Source of the DNA: Gemmatimonadota bacterium
GTDB lineage: Bacteria > Gemmatimonadota > Gemmatimonadetes > Longimicrobiales > Gaopeijiaceae
Length of the DNA stretch: 64,000 bases
Assembly (NCBI GenBank): GCA_022571515.1
Contig: JACZXQ010000003.1
Coordinates: 149,001-213,000 of the forward strand
Direction of reading: 5' to 3'
Numbering within the stretch: the first letter of the stretch is position 1; each line of letters starts with the position of its first letter. A program made the position numbers and the translations under genes. The notes beneath the pieces were generated by a model, which saw only the letters and a program-made list of their open reading frames with translations, was not told the DNA's origin and ran no database searches. Positions 1-9,279 of the stretch are shown here, in pieces.

Positions 1-2
1 TG

Positions 3-722
3 CTTCTCGCACCGGGCGCTTCCCCTGCCACGTTCGAGTTGACGCCGGGACAGCTCCGTTTGCTGCGCGCTGCCGACGTCTACCTTTCCATCGGGGCCGG
101 ACTCGACACCTGGGTGGGGGCCTCGGGCCGCGAAGAAGCCGAGGTGGTCGTCCTCACCGAAGGACTCGAACTCATCGCCGCCGGCGATCATGAGCATGAC
201 GGAAATCCACACGTCTGGCTCGACCCGGTGTTGGTGCGGGATCACCTGCTGCCTCGGATCACGTTGGCCCTCCAAGCCGTGGCTCCGGCAGCCCGCGAGC
301 GCATCGAGCGACGGCGGGCGTCGCTGGCCGACTCGCTGAGCATTCTCGAGGCGGAAATCACCCGCGCACTCGAGCCCCTCCACAATCGCGCCTTTCTTGC
401 CAGCCACCCCGCCTGGACGTATTTCGCCCATCGATTCGATCTGACGGAGTTGGGAACGGTGCACGAGAGTCCCGGAAGCGAGCCCTCGCCACGCGCGCTG
501 GCTTCGTTGATCGACAAGGCCCGCGCAGCGGGCGTCACGGTCGTATTCGCCGAACCACAATTCGGTGAGGCGGCCGCCTACGCGCTCGCCGATGAACTGG
601 GGGGGAGTGTGTTCGTCCTCGACCCTCTGGGAGGACGGCACATACCGGGTCGGGACAGCTATTTCGCGCTGATGCGGTACAACACGGCGCAACTGGTAGC
701 CGGACTAGGGAGCCCGGAATGA
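3..722 (+). CDS. Metal ABC transporter substrate-binding protein (ZnuA-like), 5' partial
   Basis: Periplasmic binding protein of a cluster 9 (zinc/manganese) ABC importer, which captures the metal and hands it to the permease. The reading frame is open to the left edge, and the first visible residues (LLAPGASPATFELTP) match the internal family motif before the second metal histidine. The N-terminus with its signal peptide is therefore outside the window; 239 residues are visible. Other family features seen are HEHDGNPHVWLDP (acidic/His loop and a metal histidine), ASHPAWTYFAHRF (metal His), GTVHESPGSEPS and a C-terminal VLDPLGG (metal Asp). An internal TTG at position 39 is in frame but would remove conserved sequence. 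The stop overlaps the next ATG (ATGA). Zinc versus manganese cannot be decided from sequence. Confidence 0.9.
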   Translation, partial: LLAPGASPATFELTPGQLRLLRAADVYLSIGAGLDTWVGASGREEAEVVVLTEGLELIAAGDHEHDGNPHVWLDPVLVRDHLLPRITLALQAVAPAARERIERRRASLADSLSILEAEITRALEPLHNRAFLASHPAWTYFAHRFDLTELGTVHESPGSEPSPRALASLIDKARAAGVTVVFAEPQFGEAAAYALADELGGSVFVLDPLGGRHIPGRDSYFALMRYNTAQLVAGLGSPE

Positions 723-1486
723 ACACCACTTCGCCCGCCATCCGGCTCGACGATGTGTGGCTCTCCCGGCGTGGGGAACTCATCCTCGAGTCCGTGTCGT
801 TCGAACTCGAGGAAGGGCGATTCGCGGCGTTGATCGGCCCCAACGGAGCGGGGAAGACCACCTGCCTACGCTTACTGCTCGGCTTGCTCAAGCCCTCACG
901 GGGGTCGGTCGAGGTCTTCGGCCGTCCGCCTGGCCGGCTGGACCGGCCCTTGGGCTACGTGCCGCAGAGGGTCCGCATTCCTCAAGGGTTCCCGCTGACC
1001 GTAAGGGAGATGGTGCTCATGGGGCGTTACGGACTCATAGGAATTGGGCGACGCGCCGGGTCCGACGACTACAGAGCCGTGGACGCAGCCCTCGACAAGG
1101 TGGGACTGTCCGACATGGCCGAGCGCCGCTTCCAGCATCTCTCAGGCGGCCAGCAACAGCGCGCACTCATCGCCAGAGCCCTGGTCGGAGATCCTCTGCT
1201 CCTCCTGCTGGACGAGCCTACCGCCAGCCTGGACGCCGCGGCCCGTGCCCGGTTCTACACGCTCGTCTGTGATCTTCAACATGAGCGCGGCCTGACCCTG
1301 CTCGTTGCGTCACACGATCTGGAGGATGTCGCCCTCCACGCCGATGTGCTGTTCCTGCTCGACGGCACCCTGCGTGCCTCCGGCCCGCCGACCGAGGTGC
1401 TGGACAGCCCAGAACTCGCACGAGCGTTCGCCTTCCCTCCCCGCCATACACACGGGAACGAAGCACCGGGAGGCGACCAGCCGTGA
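719..1486 (+). CDS. Metal ABC transporter ATP-binding protein (ZnuC-like)
   Basis: Cytoplasmic ATPase that powers the zinc/manganese importer encoded by its two neighbours. The 255 residues hold all ABC motifs: Walker A GPNGAGKTT (40-48), signature LSGGQQQR (141-148), Walker B LLLLDEP (160-166) and the H-loop ASHD with His199. The ATG overlaps the stop of the binding-protein gene, and the stop overlaps the permease start, so the three genes form a translationally coupled operon. Length is normal for the family. No Zur or MntR operator can be judged because the operon promoter lies outside the window. Confidence 0.93.
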   Translation: MNTTSPAIRLDDVWLSRRGELILESVSFELEEGRFAALIGPNGAGKTTCLRLLLGLLKPSRGSVEVFGRPPGRLDRPLGYVPQRVRIPQGFPLTVREMVLMGRYGLIGIGRRAGSDDYRAVDAALDKVGLSDMAERRFQHLSGGQQQRALIARALVGDPLLLLLDEPTASLDAAARARFYTLVCDLQHERGLTLLVASHDLEDVALHADVLFLLDGTLRASGPPTEVLDSPELARAFAFPPRHTHGNEAPGGDQP

Positions 1487-2298
1487 TGGATTTCCTATCC
1501 TACGGTTTTATGCAGCGCGCACTACTGGCGGGGAGCCTGCTGGGCATAACGTGCGCAGTGCTCGCCGTGTTCGTCGTGCTCCGGAGGATGGCGTTCATCG
1601 GGGTGGGGATTTCGCATGCGGCGCTCGGGGGAGTGGCCATTGGTCTCGTCCTGGGTATCTCCCCCGTCTTATCGGCCGCGGTATTCGCGGTGATCGTCGC
1701 GTGGGTGATCGGCTGGATAACAAGTCGCGGTGAAATCTCGGAGGACACCGCGATCGGCGTGTTCTTCCCGACGGCGATGGCCCTGGCCGTCGCGCTCATG
1801 AGCCTTTCCCAAACCTACCGACAGGACCTGCTCGGTTATCTCTTCGGCAACATACTGTCCATACGGCCGTCCGACATCTGGGTCCTGGCCGGGCTATCCG
1901 GCGGGTCGCTGGCGTTGCTCGCGGTCTTCTTCAAGGAGTTCCTCTTCCTCGGGGTTGATGAGGAGGGCGCCCGGGCCGCGGGCCTTCCCGTGACAGCCCT
2001 GCACTACCTGTTGCTCACACTCCTGGCCGTGACTGTGGTCGCGGCGATGAAGCTGGTAGGAGTGGTGCTCGTGTCGGCCTTCCTGGTCATTCCAGCCGCC
2101 ACCGGGCAGTCGGCGGCGCGGTCGATGGGAGGCATGCTGGCCGTGTCGATCGGCTCGGCACTCGTGTCGGTGGTGGCCGGACTCGCGCTGTCATGGCAGT
2201 GGAACCTGCCATCGGGAGCGTCGATCGTTCTGGTGAGTGCCGGCCTATTCTTCGCCAGCCTCGCCTTGGGCATGCGCGACCGGTACGTCGGTCAGTAG
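1486..2298 (+). CDS. Metal ABC transporter permease (ZnuB-like)
   Basis: Inner-membrane permease of the ABC-3 family, third gene of the znuABC-type operon. The protein (270 residues) is hydrophobic throughout, with about 7-8 likely membrane segments. Near its N-terminus it carries RRMAFIGVGISHAALGGVAIG, which fits the conserved region of these permeases. The ATG at 1486 shares its A with the upstream TGA; an in-frame GTG at 1483 is an alternative start one codon earlier. The stop lies 7 bp inside the convergent NAD synthase gene, so the two genes overlap tail to tail with no room for a separate terminator. Confidence 0.92.
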   Translation: MDFLSYGFMQRALLAGSLLGITCAVLAVFVVLRRMAFIGVGISHAALGGVAIGLVLGISPVLSAAVFAVIVAWVIGWITSRGEISEDTAIGVFFPTAMALAVALMSLSQTYRQDLLGYLFGNILSIRPSDIWVLAGLSGGSLALLAVFFKEFLFLGVDEEGARAAGLPVTALHYLLLTLLAVTVVAAMKLVGVVLVSAFLVIPAATGQSAARSMGGMLAVSIGSALVSVVAGLALSWQWNLPSGASIVLVSAGLFFASLALGMRDRYVGQ

Positions 2299-4058
2299 TC
2301 CACAGGACGCAGGTAAAACTGTCCGATCGCGCTCGATGACAGCATCGCCACCGTGGGCAACTCGCGCTTCCAGTGCGTGGAACTCAGCCGCTTCCAGACC
2401 AAGTCGACTTCGCCTTCGGGGAAGCCGTACTCCTTGAGCCCTTCCGGCGCATAGCCCTTCAGCAACCAGTGCAGGATGGGATCGGCCCGGTGGTAGGCGA
2501 TTCCGAGCTCATCCTCGTCGTGGACGCCGCGAACGAGGTCGGCGGAAGCGGGCTTGTCCACGATCACGGCTGGTACACCCAAGTGCCGGGCCAGCGCCCA
2601 TACTTGGCTCTTGAACAGGTCGCCAAGCGGATTGATCGGAGGCGAGTCGTCCGCATGCCAGGTGTAGTAGCCCATCAACCGCTCGGACTTGTTGCCCGTA
2701 CCCAACGGAAGGGCGCCCAGGCGGGCCGACTGGTCGAAGAGAATCACCGACCGGACACGTGCCGCGAGGTTGCCGCGCCGAAGTGGCGAGAGGTCCGGCT
2801 CGTTCGTCTCGACGTAGGCATCCACCGCCCCAGTGATGTCTATCGTGCGACCATGTGCGCCCGTCTCCTTCAGCACGAGTTCCGCGTGTTCCAGGCTTTC
2901 CGAACTCGATGTGGCATACGGAAGCCGGAACCCGTAGACATTCTCGGGCCCCAACGCGTTAACGGCCAGATACGCTGCTACGCTGGAGTCGACGCCACCC
3001 GAGAGCCCGATGACCACACGCTCGAAGCCTCGACGACGCACAACCTCCTCTCGAATGAACTCTACCAGCACTCGCTCGACCAACTCCAGGTCCAGGTCCA
3101 GCATGCTCGTGTCGTCCGGGTCGAGTCCCGGGAGCGAGGGCATGACATGGTCGGGCTCTCGTTCTGCCCCGGCAGCCCCAACGGCACCCCGTGGCTCGGC
3201 CGTCGGGCGGGACTTCGCTTCCTCCAACGCCCGTTGCAGGTGAGGAAGGGCCCGTTCGAGATCGGCGAGTAGCGGCGCCTCGACCCTGGCCCGGTCGATA
3301 GCGCTGCGGTCGAGGCCGACCACCGTAACACCTTCCTCGAGAAGCGGTCCACGTCCGAGGACACTTCCATCGGGTCCCACCGCGAGCGATCCGCCAAGGA
3401 AAATCTTGCCACCCTCGGAGCCGACGAGCTGTGATACGACGACGAAGACGCCGTGCTCCTGCGCCACTGCCGGAGCGATGGAATCCCAGCGCTGGAGATT
3501 CTTGGGCATTCCCCCGGTACCGGGCGAGAAGTCCCGTGCCGGCGAAGCGCTGGCCACCAGGACCACCTCGGCGCCGCCGAGCGCGAGCACCGTAGCGGGC
3601 AGCGAGTGCCACATCTCCTCGCAGATGAGCATGCCCATTCGCCCGAAGCGGGTGTCGAAGGCACGCACGTCTCGCCCGTGCTCCAGGAAACGAGCCTCGT
3701 CGAAGACCCCGTACGTGGGCAGGAACACTTTTCGATGGACGTGCACCAAGCTGTAGCGGCCGTCCAGGGCAGCGAAATAGCCCACCGAGTTGAACAGACT
3801 CCGCTGGTGCCGTTCGTAGAAACCGAGCACCACGTCCGGAGCCCCCTCGGGTGCCTCTCCCAGACCGACCGCTACGTCCTCGGCCTCCCGGGCAGCCTCG
3901 GCGACTCCTCCTTCCAGGAAGTACCCGCTGAGGCTCGCCTCAGGGAACAGCAGGATGTCGGCAGCACCCGTCTGACCGCCTACGACTTCACGAATTCGAC
4001 CCAGATTGGCGGCAACATCCCCCTTGGTCGGCTTGAATTGAGCCAGGCCCACTCTCAT
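2292..4058 (-). CDS. nadE: Glutamine-dependent NAD+ synthetase
   Basis: Makes NAD+ from deamido-NAD+, ATP and glutamine in the cytosol. The 588-residue protein has two domains. An N-terminal nitrilase-type glutaminase (about 1-265) carries the catalytic triad Glu40 (FPEASLSGY), Lys110 (HRKVFLP) and Cys146 (LICEEMW). A C-terminal synthetase (about 325-588) carries the ATP pyrophosphatase P-loop LSGGVDSS at 352-359 and the later LGTGNKSE motif. The glutaminase domain means it can use glutamine, unlike the short ammonia-only NadE. It is read convergently with the metal permease and divergently from the S41 peptidase across about 200 bp. Confidence 0.96.
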   Translation of the reverse strand: MRVGLAQFKPTKGDVAANLGRIREVVGGQTGAADILLFPEASLSGYFLEGGVAEAAREAEDVAVGLGEAPEGAPDVVLGFYERHQRSLFNSVGYFAALDGRYSLVHVHRKVFLPTYGVFDEARFLEHGRDVRAFDTRFGRMGMLICEEMWHSLPATVLALGGAEVVLVASASPARDFSPGTGGMPKNLQRWDSIAPAVAQEHGVFVVVSQLVGSEGGKIFLGGSLAVGPDGSVLGRGPLLEEGVTVVGLDRSAIDRARVEAPLLADLERALPHLQRALEEAKSRPTAEPRGAVGAAGAEREPDHVMPSLPGLDPDDTSMLDLDLELVERVLVEFIREEVVRRRGFERVVIGLSGGVDSSVAAYLAVNALGPENVYGFRLPYATSSSESLEHAELVLKETGAHGRTIDITGAVDAYVETNEPDLSPLRRGNLAARVRSVILFDQSARLGALPLGTGNKSERLMGYYTWHADDSPPINPLGDLFKSQVWALARHLGVPAVIVDKPASADLVRGVHDEDELGIAYHRADPILHWLLKGYAPEGLKEYGFPEGEVDLVWKRLSSTHWKRELPTVAMLSSSAIGQFYLRPVDY

Positions 4059-4271
4059 GTGACCTGCCTCTCCGGAGGGGTCCCTGGTTGCGGCGAGACT
4101 CCCGTGGTGCTCATGGTTGGTACCATACCCAAAGGTAAGCTGTCTCCCTGTGTAACGGCAGGACGAAGCGGCCGATGCTCAGAGCATGCGCCCCCCGCAC
4201 GAGGGAACGAGGCCCCCAAGCAGGGTGTTAGTAACGGAATTCCGAAATGCAACCCAGCGATGAGCCGGCAC

Positions 4272-5879
4272 ATGATACGCAAGACGCTTCTAATTCTCAG
4301 CGCCCTCAGCATCGTGGCAGTTCCCGTGGCCTCCCAGAACCGAGTCGTTCAGAACGAACGCTCAACGCCGCCGGATGCTCGGGTCTTCTTCGGAGCGTTC
4401 CAGGCCATCCGTGACTACGGCCTCATCGCGCACAACGACTCCACGCTGTGGGACAAGGCCCTCGACGGCCTGATCGCCGAGTTGGACGACCCCTACGCCA
4501 CCATCTTCACACCCGAATCGTTCGGCGAGTTCCAAGAGGATAACACGGGCACTTACGCGGGAATCGGTGTCCAGATCACCAACTTGAACGAGACCATCAC
4601 CATCACCGCGGTCTTCCGAAATACACCAGCGGCGCACGCCGGCTTGCTGGTGGGTGATCTCATCGTGGGTGTAAACGGCGTGACCACCCAGGGATGGTCC
4701 ACCGCGCAGGCCTCGGACACGATCCGCGGCGAGGTTGGCACTGAGGTCGACCTGACGGTCGCGCGCCAAGGCATGACATCGCTCATGCATCACACGCTGG
4801 CCCGGGACAGCGTTCACGTGTCATCGGTGGTCGCCGACATGATCACGCCCGACGTCGGGTACATCGCACTCGATCGCGTGGCCCGCTCGTCCGCGCAGGA
4901 GGTGGACTCGGCGCTCACCCACCTGGCAGCCGCGGAATCCATCGTCTTGGACCTGAGGGGCAACCCCGGCGGTTTCTTCGACGAGTCACTCATGTTGAGC
5001 GATCTCTTTCTCGAACCTGGGCAGCGCCTCGCCCGCCTCGAGAGCCGTACGCCCCGCGCGAGCGAAGGTACCAATGACGAGGTGTGGGACGCCGAGCAGC
5101 CTGCACGCATTCCCGGCAAACCGATGGTGGTGTTGGTTGATCGCTTTTCGGCCTCCGCTGCGGAGATCGTGGCAGGGGCACTCCAAGATCACGACCGGGC
5201 GGTGGTTCTCGGTGAGCGTACGTTCGGCAAGGGAATCGTCCAGAGCGTCATCCGGCTGTCGGAGTCCCGGCACCTACGCCTCACTACCGGCGAGTGGTTC
5301 ACGCCGTTGGGCCGCTCCCTTCATAGACATAGGGACCAAAAGGGTCGTCCACTGCCGGAGGATCCCGAGAGCTTCCCGACGGTGGTCACTGCGGGCGGCC
5401 GCGAACTTTCCGGAGGAGGTGGCATCTTCCCGGATCTGGCGATCCAGGCCGATACGCTCAAGATCGTTGAGCGGGCCTTCCTGTCGCAGGCCGCACGGGA
5501 CAGCGTTCCGTTGGGCCTTCGCATCGAAGAATTTGCTTTCGGCCTCGCAACTCGGCTCAAAGAACACGGCGCCGAGCCCGCGCTCGACGAGGGTGCCTTC
5601 CGGAGTTTCACAGACGGACTCGCGGAGGAAGGGACCCTGAAGGAGCAGCTCGACGACCCGGTCGTGCTGGACTACCTGAGGTGGCGTGTGATGGTGCGTA
5701 TGACCGACCGCATGGGCCGGCTGGGGAAGTCAATGGAGATCAGGGCCGAGCGGGACCCGGTTCTAGCTGAGGCGATCCGCCTGCTCGGCGAGGTCGAGAC
5801 CCAGCCCGAGTTGTTCGTGATGGTCGATCAGCGCAAGCTGGATCGCCGCCGGGCCGGCACGAGCGGCGGCGAGCGCTAG
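4272..5879 (+). CDS. S41 family C-terminal processing peptidase with PDZ domain, exported
   Basis: Predicted periplasmic serine protease of the CtpA/tail-specific protease family. From the ATG at 4272 it is 535 residues. It starts with a signal peptide (basic MIRK, then a hydrophobic stretch ending VASQ), followed by a helical region, a PDZ domain (GIGVQITNLNETITI ... GLLVGDLIVGVNGV) and the protease core. The core has the substrate-site motif LDLRGNPGG, the catalytic serine in FSASAAEI and the lysine in GERTFGKGIVQ. About 130 extra helical residues follow the core. The frame stays open upstream to 3453, but that part lies opposite nadE and has no signal sequence. An ATG at 4260 would add four residues and is the main alternative. 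Neither start has a strong Shine-Dalgarno. Confidence 0.9.
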   Translation: MIRKTLLILSALSIVAVPVASQNRVVQNERSTPPDARVFFGAFQAIRDYGLIAHNDSTLWDKALDGLIAELDDPYATIFTPESFGEFQEDNTGTYAGIGVQITNLNETITITAVFRNTPAAHAGLLVGDLIVGVNGVTTQGWSTAQASDTIRGEVGTEVDLTVARQGMTSLMHHTLARDSVHVSSVVADMITPDVGYIALDRVARSSAQEVDSALTHLAAAESIVLDLRGNPGGFFDESLMLSDLFLEPGQRLARLESRTPRASEGTNDEVWDAEQPARIPGKPMVVLVDRFSASAAEIVAGALQDHDRAVVLGERTFGKGIVQSVIRLSESRHLRLTTGEWFTPLGRSLHRHRDQKGRPLPEDPESFPTVVTAGGRELSGGGGIFPDLAIQADTLKIVERAFLSQAARDSVPLGLRIEEFAFGLATRLKEHGAEPALDEGAFRSFTDGLAEEGTLKEQLDDPVVLDYLRWRVMVRMTDRMGRLGKSMEIRAERDPVLAEAIRLLGEVETQPELFVMVDQRKLDRRRAGTSGGER

Positions 5880-5884
5880 AAGCC

Positions 5885-6790
5885 CTATCCCCGTGGATGG
5901 AATCTGCGGTGCACATCCCTCAGGTACTGACGGTCCACATGCGTGTAGATCTGGGTCGTCGAGATATCCACGTGGCCGAGTAGTTCTTGCACCGCGACGA
6001 GGTCCGCACCGCCCTCCAGCAGATGCGTCGCGAAGGTGTGGCGCAGCGTATGAGGTGATACCCGTTTCGTGATGCCTACCGCCTTGGCCGAGTCACGCAC
6101 CAGATTGAACACCGCCTGCCTGGAAAGCGGAGTGCCCCGACGACTCAGGAAAACCCCGCCCCTGGCTCTTCCGCCATCCAGGCAGGGCCTCACGTCCCGG
6201 AGGTAGCGCTCCAAGGCTCTCCGAGCCGGTGCTCCGATCGGCACGATCCGTTCTCGTGAGCCCTTCCCCATCACCAAGGCGTAGCCCTCCTCGAGCACCA
6301 GAGAGTTCAGGTGCAAGTTGGCCAACTCCGACACCCTGACTCCTGTCGCGTATAGAAACTCAAGGATGGATTTGTCGCGCCAGTACATGGGGTGGCTCTC
6401 GCTGGGGGCGTCGAGCAAGCGCTTCGTCTCGGCCAGCGTCAGAAAATCAGGCAACGGCCGCCCCACCCTCGGTGACTCCAGCCGGTCACTGGGATCGCTC
6501 TCGAGAACTCCCTCGGCCACCAGGAATCGGAAGTAGGTCCGCACCGCCGCCTGGGCGCGCCGGATCGACGTAGCGGCCAACCCGCAGGTCTTGAGATCGA
6601 TCACGTAGTCACGGAGGAACGCAGCATCGACGTCGTCCGGCCCGCGGAGGTTGCGTGTCTCCGCGAAGGCGATGACCCGCTGGAGGTCTCTGCGATAGGC
6701 GCTCAGCGTAGCGTCGGCCAGCCCTCGCTCGAAGGCCAGATGGTCCTCGAACTGCTCGAGCCGGAACGCTCGCAGCAGGGCGTCGTTCAC
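5885..6790 (-). CDS. xerD: Tyrosine recombinase XerD
   Basis: Site-specific recombinase of the XerC/XerD type, expected to resolve chromosome dimers at dif. The GTG at 6790 overlaps the dedA stop (GTGA) and gives 301 residues, the normal Xer length. The frame runs on to 7240, but that part lies opposite or inside dedA. The N-terminal SAM-like core-binding domain is at 1-100 and the catalytic domain at 115-295. All catalytic residues are present: Arg152 (ATGVRVSEL), Lys176 (MGKGSRER), His247 and Arg250 (HTLRHTFATH), His273 (LGH) and Tyr282 (TQIYTHV). No mobile-element context surrounds it, which favours a housekeeping XerD over a phage integrase. Confidence 0.92.
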   Translation of the reverse strand: MNDALLRAFRLEQFEDHLAFERGLADATLSAYRRDLQRVIAFAETRNLRGPDDVDAAFLRDYVIDLKTCGLAATSIRRAQAAVRTYFRFLVAEGVLESDPSDRLESPRVGRPLPDFLTLAETKRLLDAPSESHPMYWRDKSILEFLYATGVRVSELANLHLNSLVLEEGYALVMGKGSRERIVPIGAPARRALERYLRDVRPCLDGGRARGGVFLSRRGTPLSRQAVFNLVRDSAKAVGITKRVSPHTLRHTFATHLLEGGADLVAVQELLGHVDISTTQIYTHVDRQYLRDVHRRFHPRG

Positions 6791-7419
6791 GGCTCGCCTC
6801 GCTGTTCCGGCGACGGGCCGCGGTCTCGTGTGCGGCGCCACCACAGGGCGACCCCCACGGCCAGGACTATCGTCACGGCGAGGAGACCGCGATTCATTGT
6901 CGAAAACACGGCCAATATCTGCTCGAAATTGTCGGCGGCGAGGCGCCCCAGCAGGACCAGCATGCCGTGCCAAATGCCCGAGGCGATCACGATCGGCACT
7001 CCAACCGGCAGCGCGCGCTGGCGCGTGACACCCGCAAACACCGGCACGACGGCCCTGAAGCCTGGGAGGAACCTGGTGATGAAAATCGCCGCGACGCCCC
7101 ATCGATCGTAGAATCGACCGATTTTGTTCATCTGGGCGGGGTCCAGGATCCTCCTGCCAAACCCACTCTGGAAGAAGCGCGGCCCGTACCGGTACGCCGC
7201 CAGGTATACGGCGATTGCCGATGAGACATTCGCGATCCAAGTCACGAGGAAGACCGCCATGAGAGTCGCGCGACCGTGTGTCGCCACGAAGCTTCCCAGT
7301 AAGACGAACGTGTCGGCGGGCACGGGCGGAACCAGATTCTCCAAAGCCGCTCCGGCGCCCAGAACGATATACGTGAGGACCGGAGGTAGGTTCTCGAGAA
7401 AGGCGAGGGCTTCACGCAT
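6787..7419 (-). CDS. DedA family membrane protein
   Basis: Integral membrane protein of the DedA/SNARE-associated superfamily. Some family members act as lipid scramblases or flippases for undecaprenyl phosphate or phosphatidylethanolamine; the substrate here is unknown. The 210 residues show the family features: an early LENLVPPVPADTFVLLGSF, the re-entrant motif around GRRILDPAQMNKIGRFYDRWG, and FITRFLPGFRAVVPVFAGV with its conserved arginine and prolines. Several hydrophobic segments follow, with a basic cytoplasmic tail. It is translationally coupled to xerD through a 4-base GTGA overlap. Confidence 0.88.
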   Translation of the reverse strand: MREALAFLENLPPVLTYIVLGAGAALENLVPPVPADTFVLLGSFVATHGRATLMAVFLVTWIANVSSAIAVYLAAYRYGPRFFQSGFGRRILDPAQMNKIGRFYDRWGVAAIFITRFLPGFRAVVPVFAGVTRQRALPVGVPIVIASGIWHGMLVLLGRLAADNFEQILAVFSTMNRGLLAVTIVLAVGVALWWRRTRDRGPSPEQRGEP

Positions 7420-7446
7420 GGTGCGGGACGGCCACCCTCGCGCGAT

Positions 7447-7944
7447 CTACCCGGCGGCCGGATCGTTGCCGCCGCCGCACTCCAGCAGGGCCACCGCATG
7501 CACGGCCAGGCCTTCGCCGGAGCCCGTCCACCCCATCCTCTCGTTGGTCTTGCCCTTTACGGACACACGGTCGGTATCCACGTGGAGCACTCGCGCCAGA
7601 TTTTGCCGCATTTCGGCCGAGTACGGTCCGATCTTGGGCTGCTCGCAAATCACCGCCACATCGATATTGCCGACGCGGAATCCGCGCTTCTCGATCACAC
7701 CTACGGCCCGGGCCAGAAGATCCAGCGAATCGGCGTCCTTCCAGCGGTCGTCCGAGGGGGGAAAATGCGAACCTACGTCGCCCGCAGCGGCCGCGCCCAA
7801 GACGGCATCGATTACCGCGTGGGCGATCGCGTCACCGTCGGAGTGTCCCGAGAGACCGGGCGAGTCCGGGATGGAGACCCCGGCCAGAACCAGGGGCCGA
7901 GCGGGATCGAAGCGATGGGAGTCGTAACCGAGGCCTACTCTCAT
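7447..7944 (-). CDS. ispF: 2-C-methyl-D-erythritol 2,4-cyclodiphosphate synthase
   Basis: Catalyses the cyclising step of the MEP isoprenoid pathway. The 165-residue protein begins with MRVGLGYDSHRF, containing the metal-binding Asp and His. It continues with LSGHSDGDAIAHAVIDA, which carries the third metal histidine, and has the substrate lid FPPSDDRWKDADS. KGKTNERMGWTGSGEG near the C-terminus matches the CDP-binding region. Length is normal. The partner enzyme ispD lies about 53 kb away at 60504-61205 rather than next to or fused with ispF, so the pathway genes are dispersed. Confidence 0.96.
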   Translation of the reverse strand: MRVGLGYDSHRFDPARPLVLAGVSIPDSPGLSGHSDGDAIAHAVIDAVLGAAAAGDVGSHFPPSDDRWKDADSLDLLARAVGVIEKRGFRVGNIDVAVICEQPKIGPYSAEMRQNLARVLHVDTDRVSVKGKTNERMGWTGSGEGLAVHAVALLECGGGNDPAAG

Positions 7945-7974
7945 GCGTCTCCATCTCCCGATGCCGGGGGTGGG

Positions 7975-9252
7975 CTATTCTCCGTCCCAGTGCCGAATGG
8001 CCAGACAAACGTTGTGGCCGCCGAAGCCGAACGAGTTGCTCAGCGCCAAACGCACGGGACGTTCCACCATCCCGCCATGCGCATAGTCCAGGTCGCAGTC
8101 CGGGTCGCCCTCAACGAAATTGATGGTCGGCGGAATTCGGCCTTCCTTGCACGCCAGTGCCGACGCAACGGCCTCTACACCGCCAGCGGCACCCAGAAGA
8201 TGGCCCGTCATCGACTTGGTGGATCCCACCGTGACGTCGTACGCAGCCTCTCCGAACACCGCCTTGATCGCGGCCGTCTCGGTGCGATCGTTAGCCTGCG
8301 TGGAGGTCCCATGGGCGTTGATGTAGTCCACCCCGCTGGGCGATGCATCTGCGTCCTCGAGAGCCATGCGCATGGCATACTGCGCCCCCTCCCCTTCCGG
8401 CGCTGGCGAGGTGATGTGGTACGCATCGCCGGAGACGCCGTATCCCACGACCTCCGCCACGATGTCGGCACCCCGTTCTTGCGCTACTTCCAGCGCCTCC
8501 AGAATGACGCAGCCGCCGCCTTCCCCGATCACGAAGCCGTCTCTGGTGGCGTCGAACGGCCGAGAAGCCGTCGCCGGATCGTCGTTGCGGGTCGACATGG
8601 CCTTCATGGACGAGAAGCCCGCCATCGCCATTGGAGTAACGGACGCCTCGCTACCCCCGGCGATCATGACGTCCACCTGGCCCCGCTGGATGAACCGGAA
8701 GGCGTCGCCAATGGCGTGGGCGCTCGACGCGCACGCGGAAACCGTAGCGTAGTTGGGACCTTTCGCGCCGAACCGGATCGAGATCAGCCCCGCCGCGATA
8801 TCCGGAATGAACATGGGCACGAAAAACGGGCTCACTCGCCGCGGGCCCCGTTCCATGAGGATGGTATGCTGCCGCTCGAAGGTGGCAATGCCTCCGATCC
8901 CGCTACCGAAAATCACTCCGAAGCGCTCCGCGGCCACTCCGGATGGCGGCCCGTCGAGCCCGGTGGACGCCATCGCCTCAATAGCGACGGCGAGACCGAA
9001 CTGAGCGAACCGGTCGAAGCGCCGCACCTCCTTGGGGTCTAGAAAAACGCTCGGATCGAAGTCCTTTACCTCACATGCGATCCGGGTAGAGTACTCCTCG
9101 GAGGCCTCGAAGTTGGTGATCGGCCCACCTCCGCTCTTGCCTTGGAGAAGCGCCGCCCAGCTCTCTGGTACGTCACCGCCTACCGGGGTAAGCAGACCCA
9201 TTCCGGTAATGACGACACGTCGCTCCTTGCCGTTTTTGGATGTACTGGTCAT
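7975..9252 (-). CDS. fabF: 3-oxoacyl-ACP synthase II
   Basis: Elongating condensing enzyme of type II fatty acid synthesis: malonyl-ACP plus acyl-ACP gives 3-oxoacyl-ACP. The 425-residue thiolase-fold protein has the catalytic triad: Cys174 in VSACASSAH, His314 in NAHGTSTQAND and His351 in SMTGHLLGAAGG, with the conserved Lys346 just before. The sequence around the active cysteine (ACASS rather than the more common ACASG) is slightly unusual. It is the last gene of the fab cluster, 27 bp after acpP. No fabH is seen in the cluster, so another enzyme, possibly encoded elsewhere, must start chains. Confidence 0.96.
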   Translation of the reverse strand: MTSTSKNGKERRVVITGMGLLTPVGGDVPESWAALLQGKSGGGPITNFEASEEYSTRIACEVKDFDPSVFLDPKEVRRFDRFAQFGLAVAIEAMASTGLDGPPSGVAAERFGVIFGSGIGGIATFERQHTILMERGPRRVSPFFVPMFIPDIAAGLISIRFGAKGPNYATVSACASSAHAIGDAFRFIQRGQVDVMIAGGSEASVTPMAMAGFSSMKAMSTRNDDPATASRPFDATRDGFVIGEGGGCVILEALEVAQERGADIVAEVVGYGVSGDAYHITSPAPEGEGAQYAMRMALEDADASPSGVDYINAHGTSTQANDRTETAAIKAVFGEAAYDVTVGSTKSMTGHLLGAAGGVEAVASALACKEGRIPPTINFVEGDPDCDLDYAHGGMVERPVRLALSNSFGFGGHNVCLAIRHWDGE

Positions 9253-9279
9253 ACGTGGTGACGCGCTTTCCCCGCCGCG

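Noticed and set aside
3453-4271. N-terminal extension of the S41 peptidase frame
   Set aside because: The part before 4260 lies opposite nadE. A signal peptide begins at 4272, so the upstream part is not protein coding in this frame.
5885-6790. XerD-like gene as a sign of a mobile element
   Set aside because: No attachment repeats, transposase or phage genes nearby; length and motifs match housekeeping Xer recombinases.
7498-9042. 514-codon open frame on the plus strand
   Set aside because: It lies antisense to ispF and fabF, which are certain. It has no recognisable domain; long antisense frames are a by-product of GC-rich codon use.
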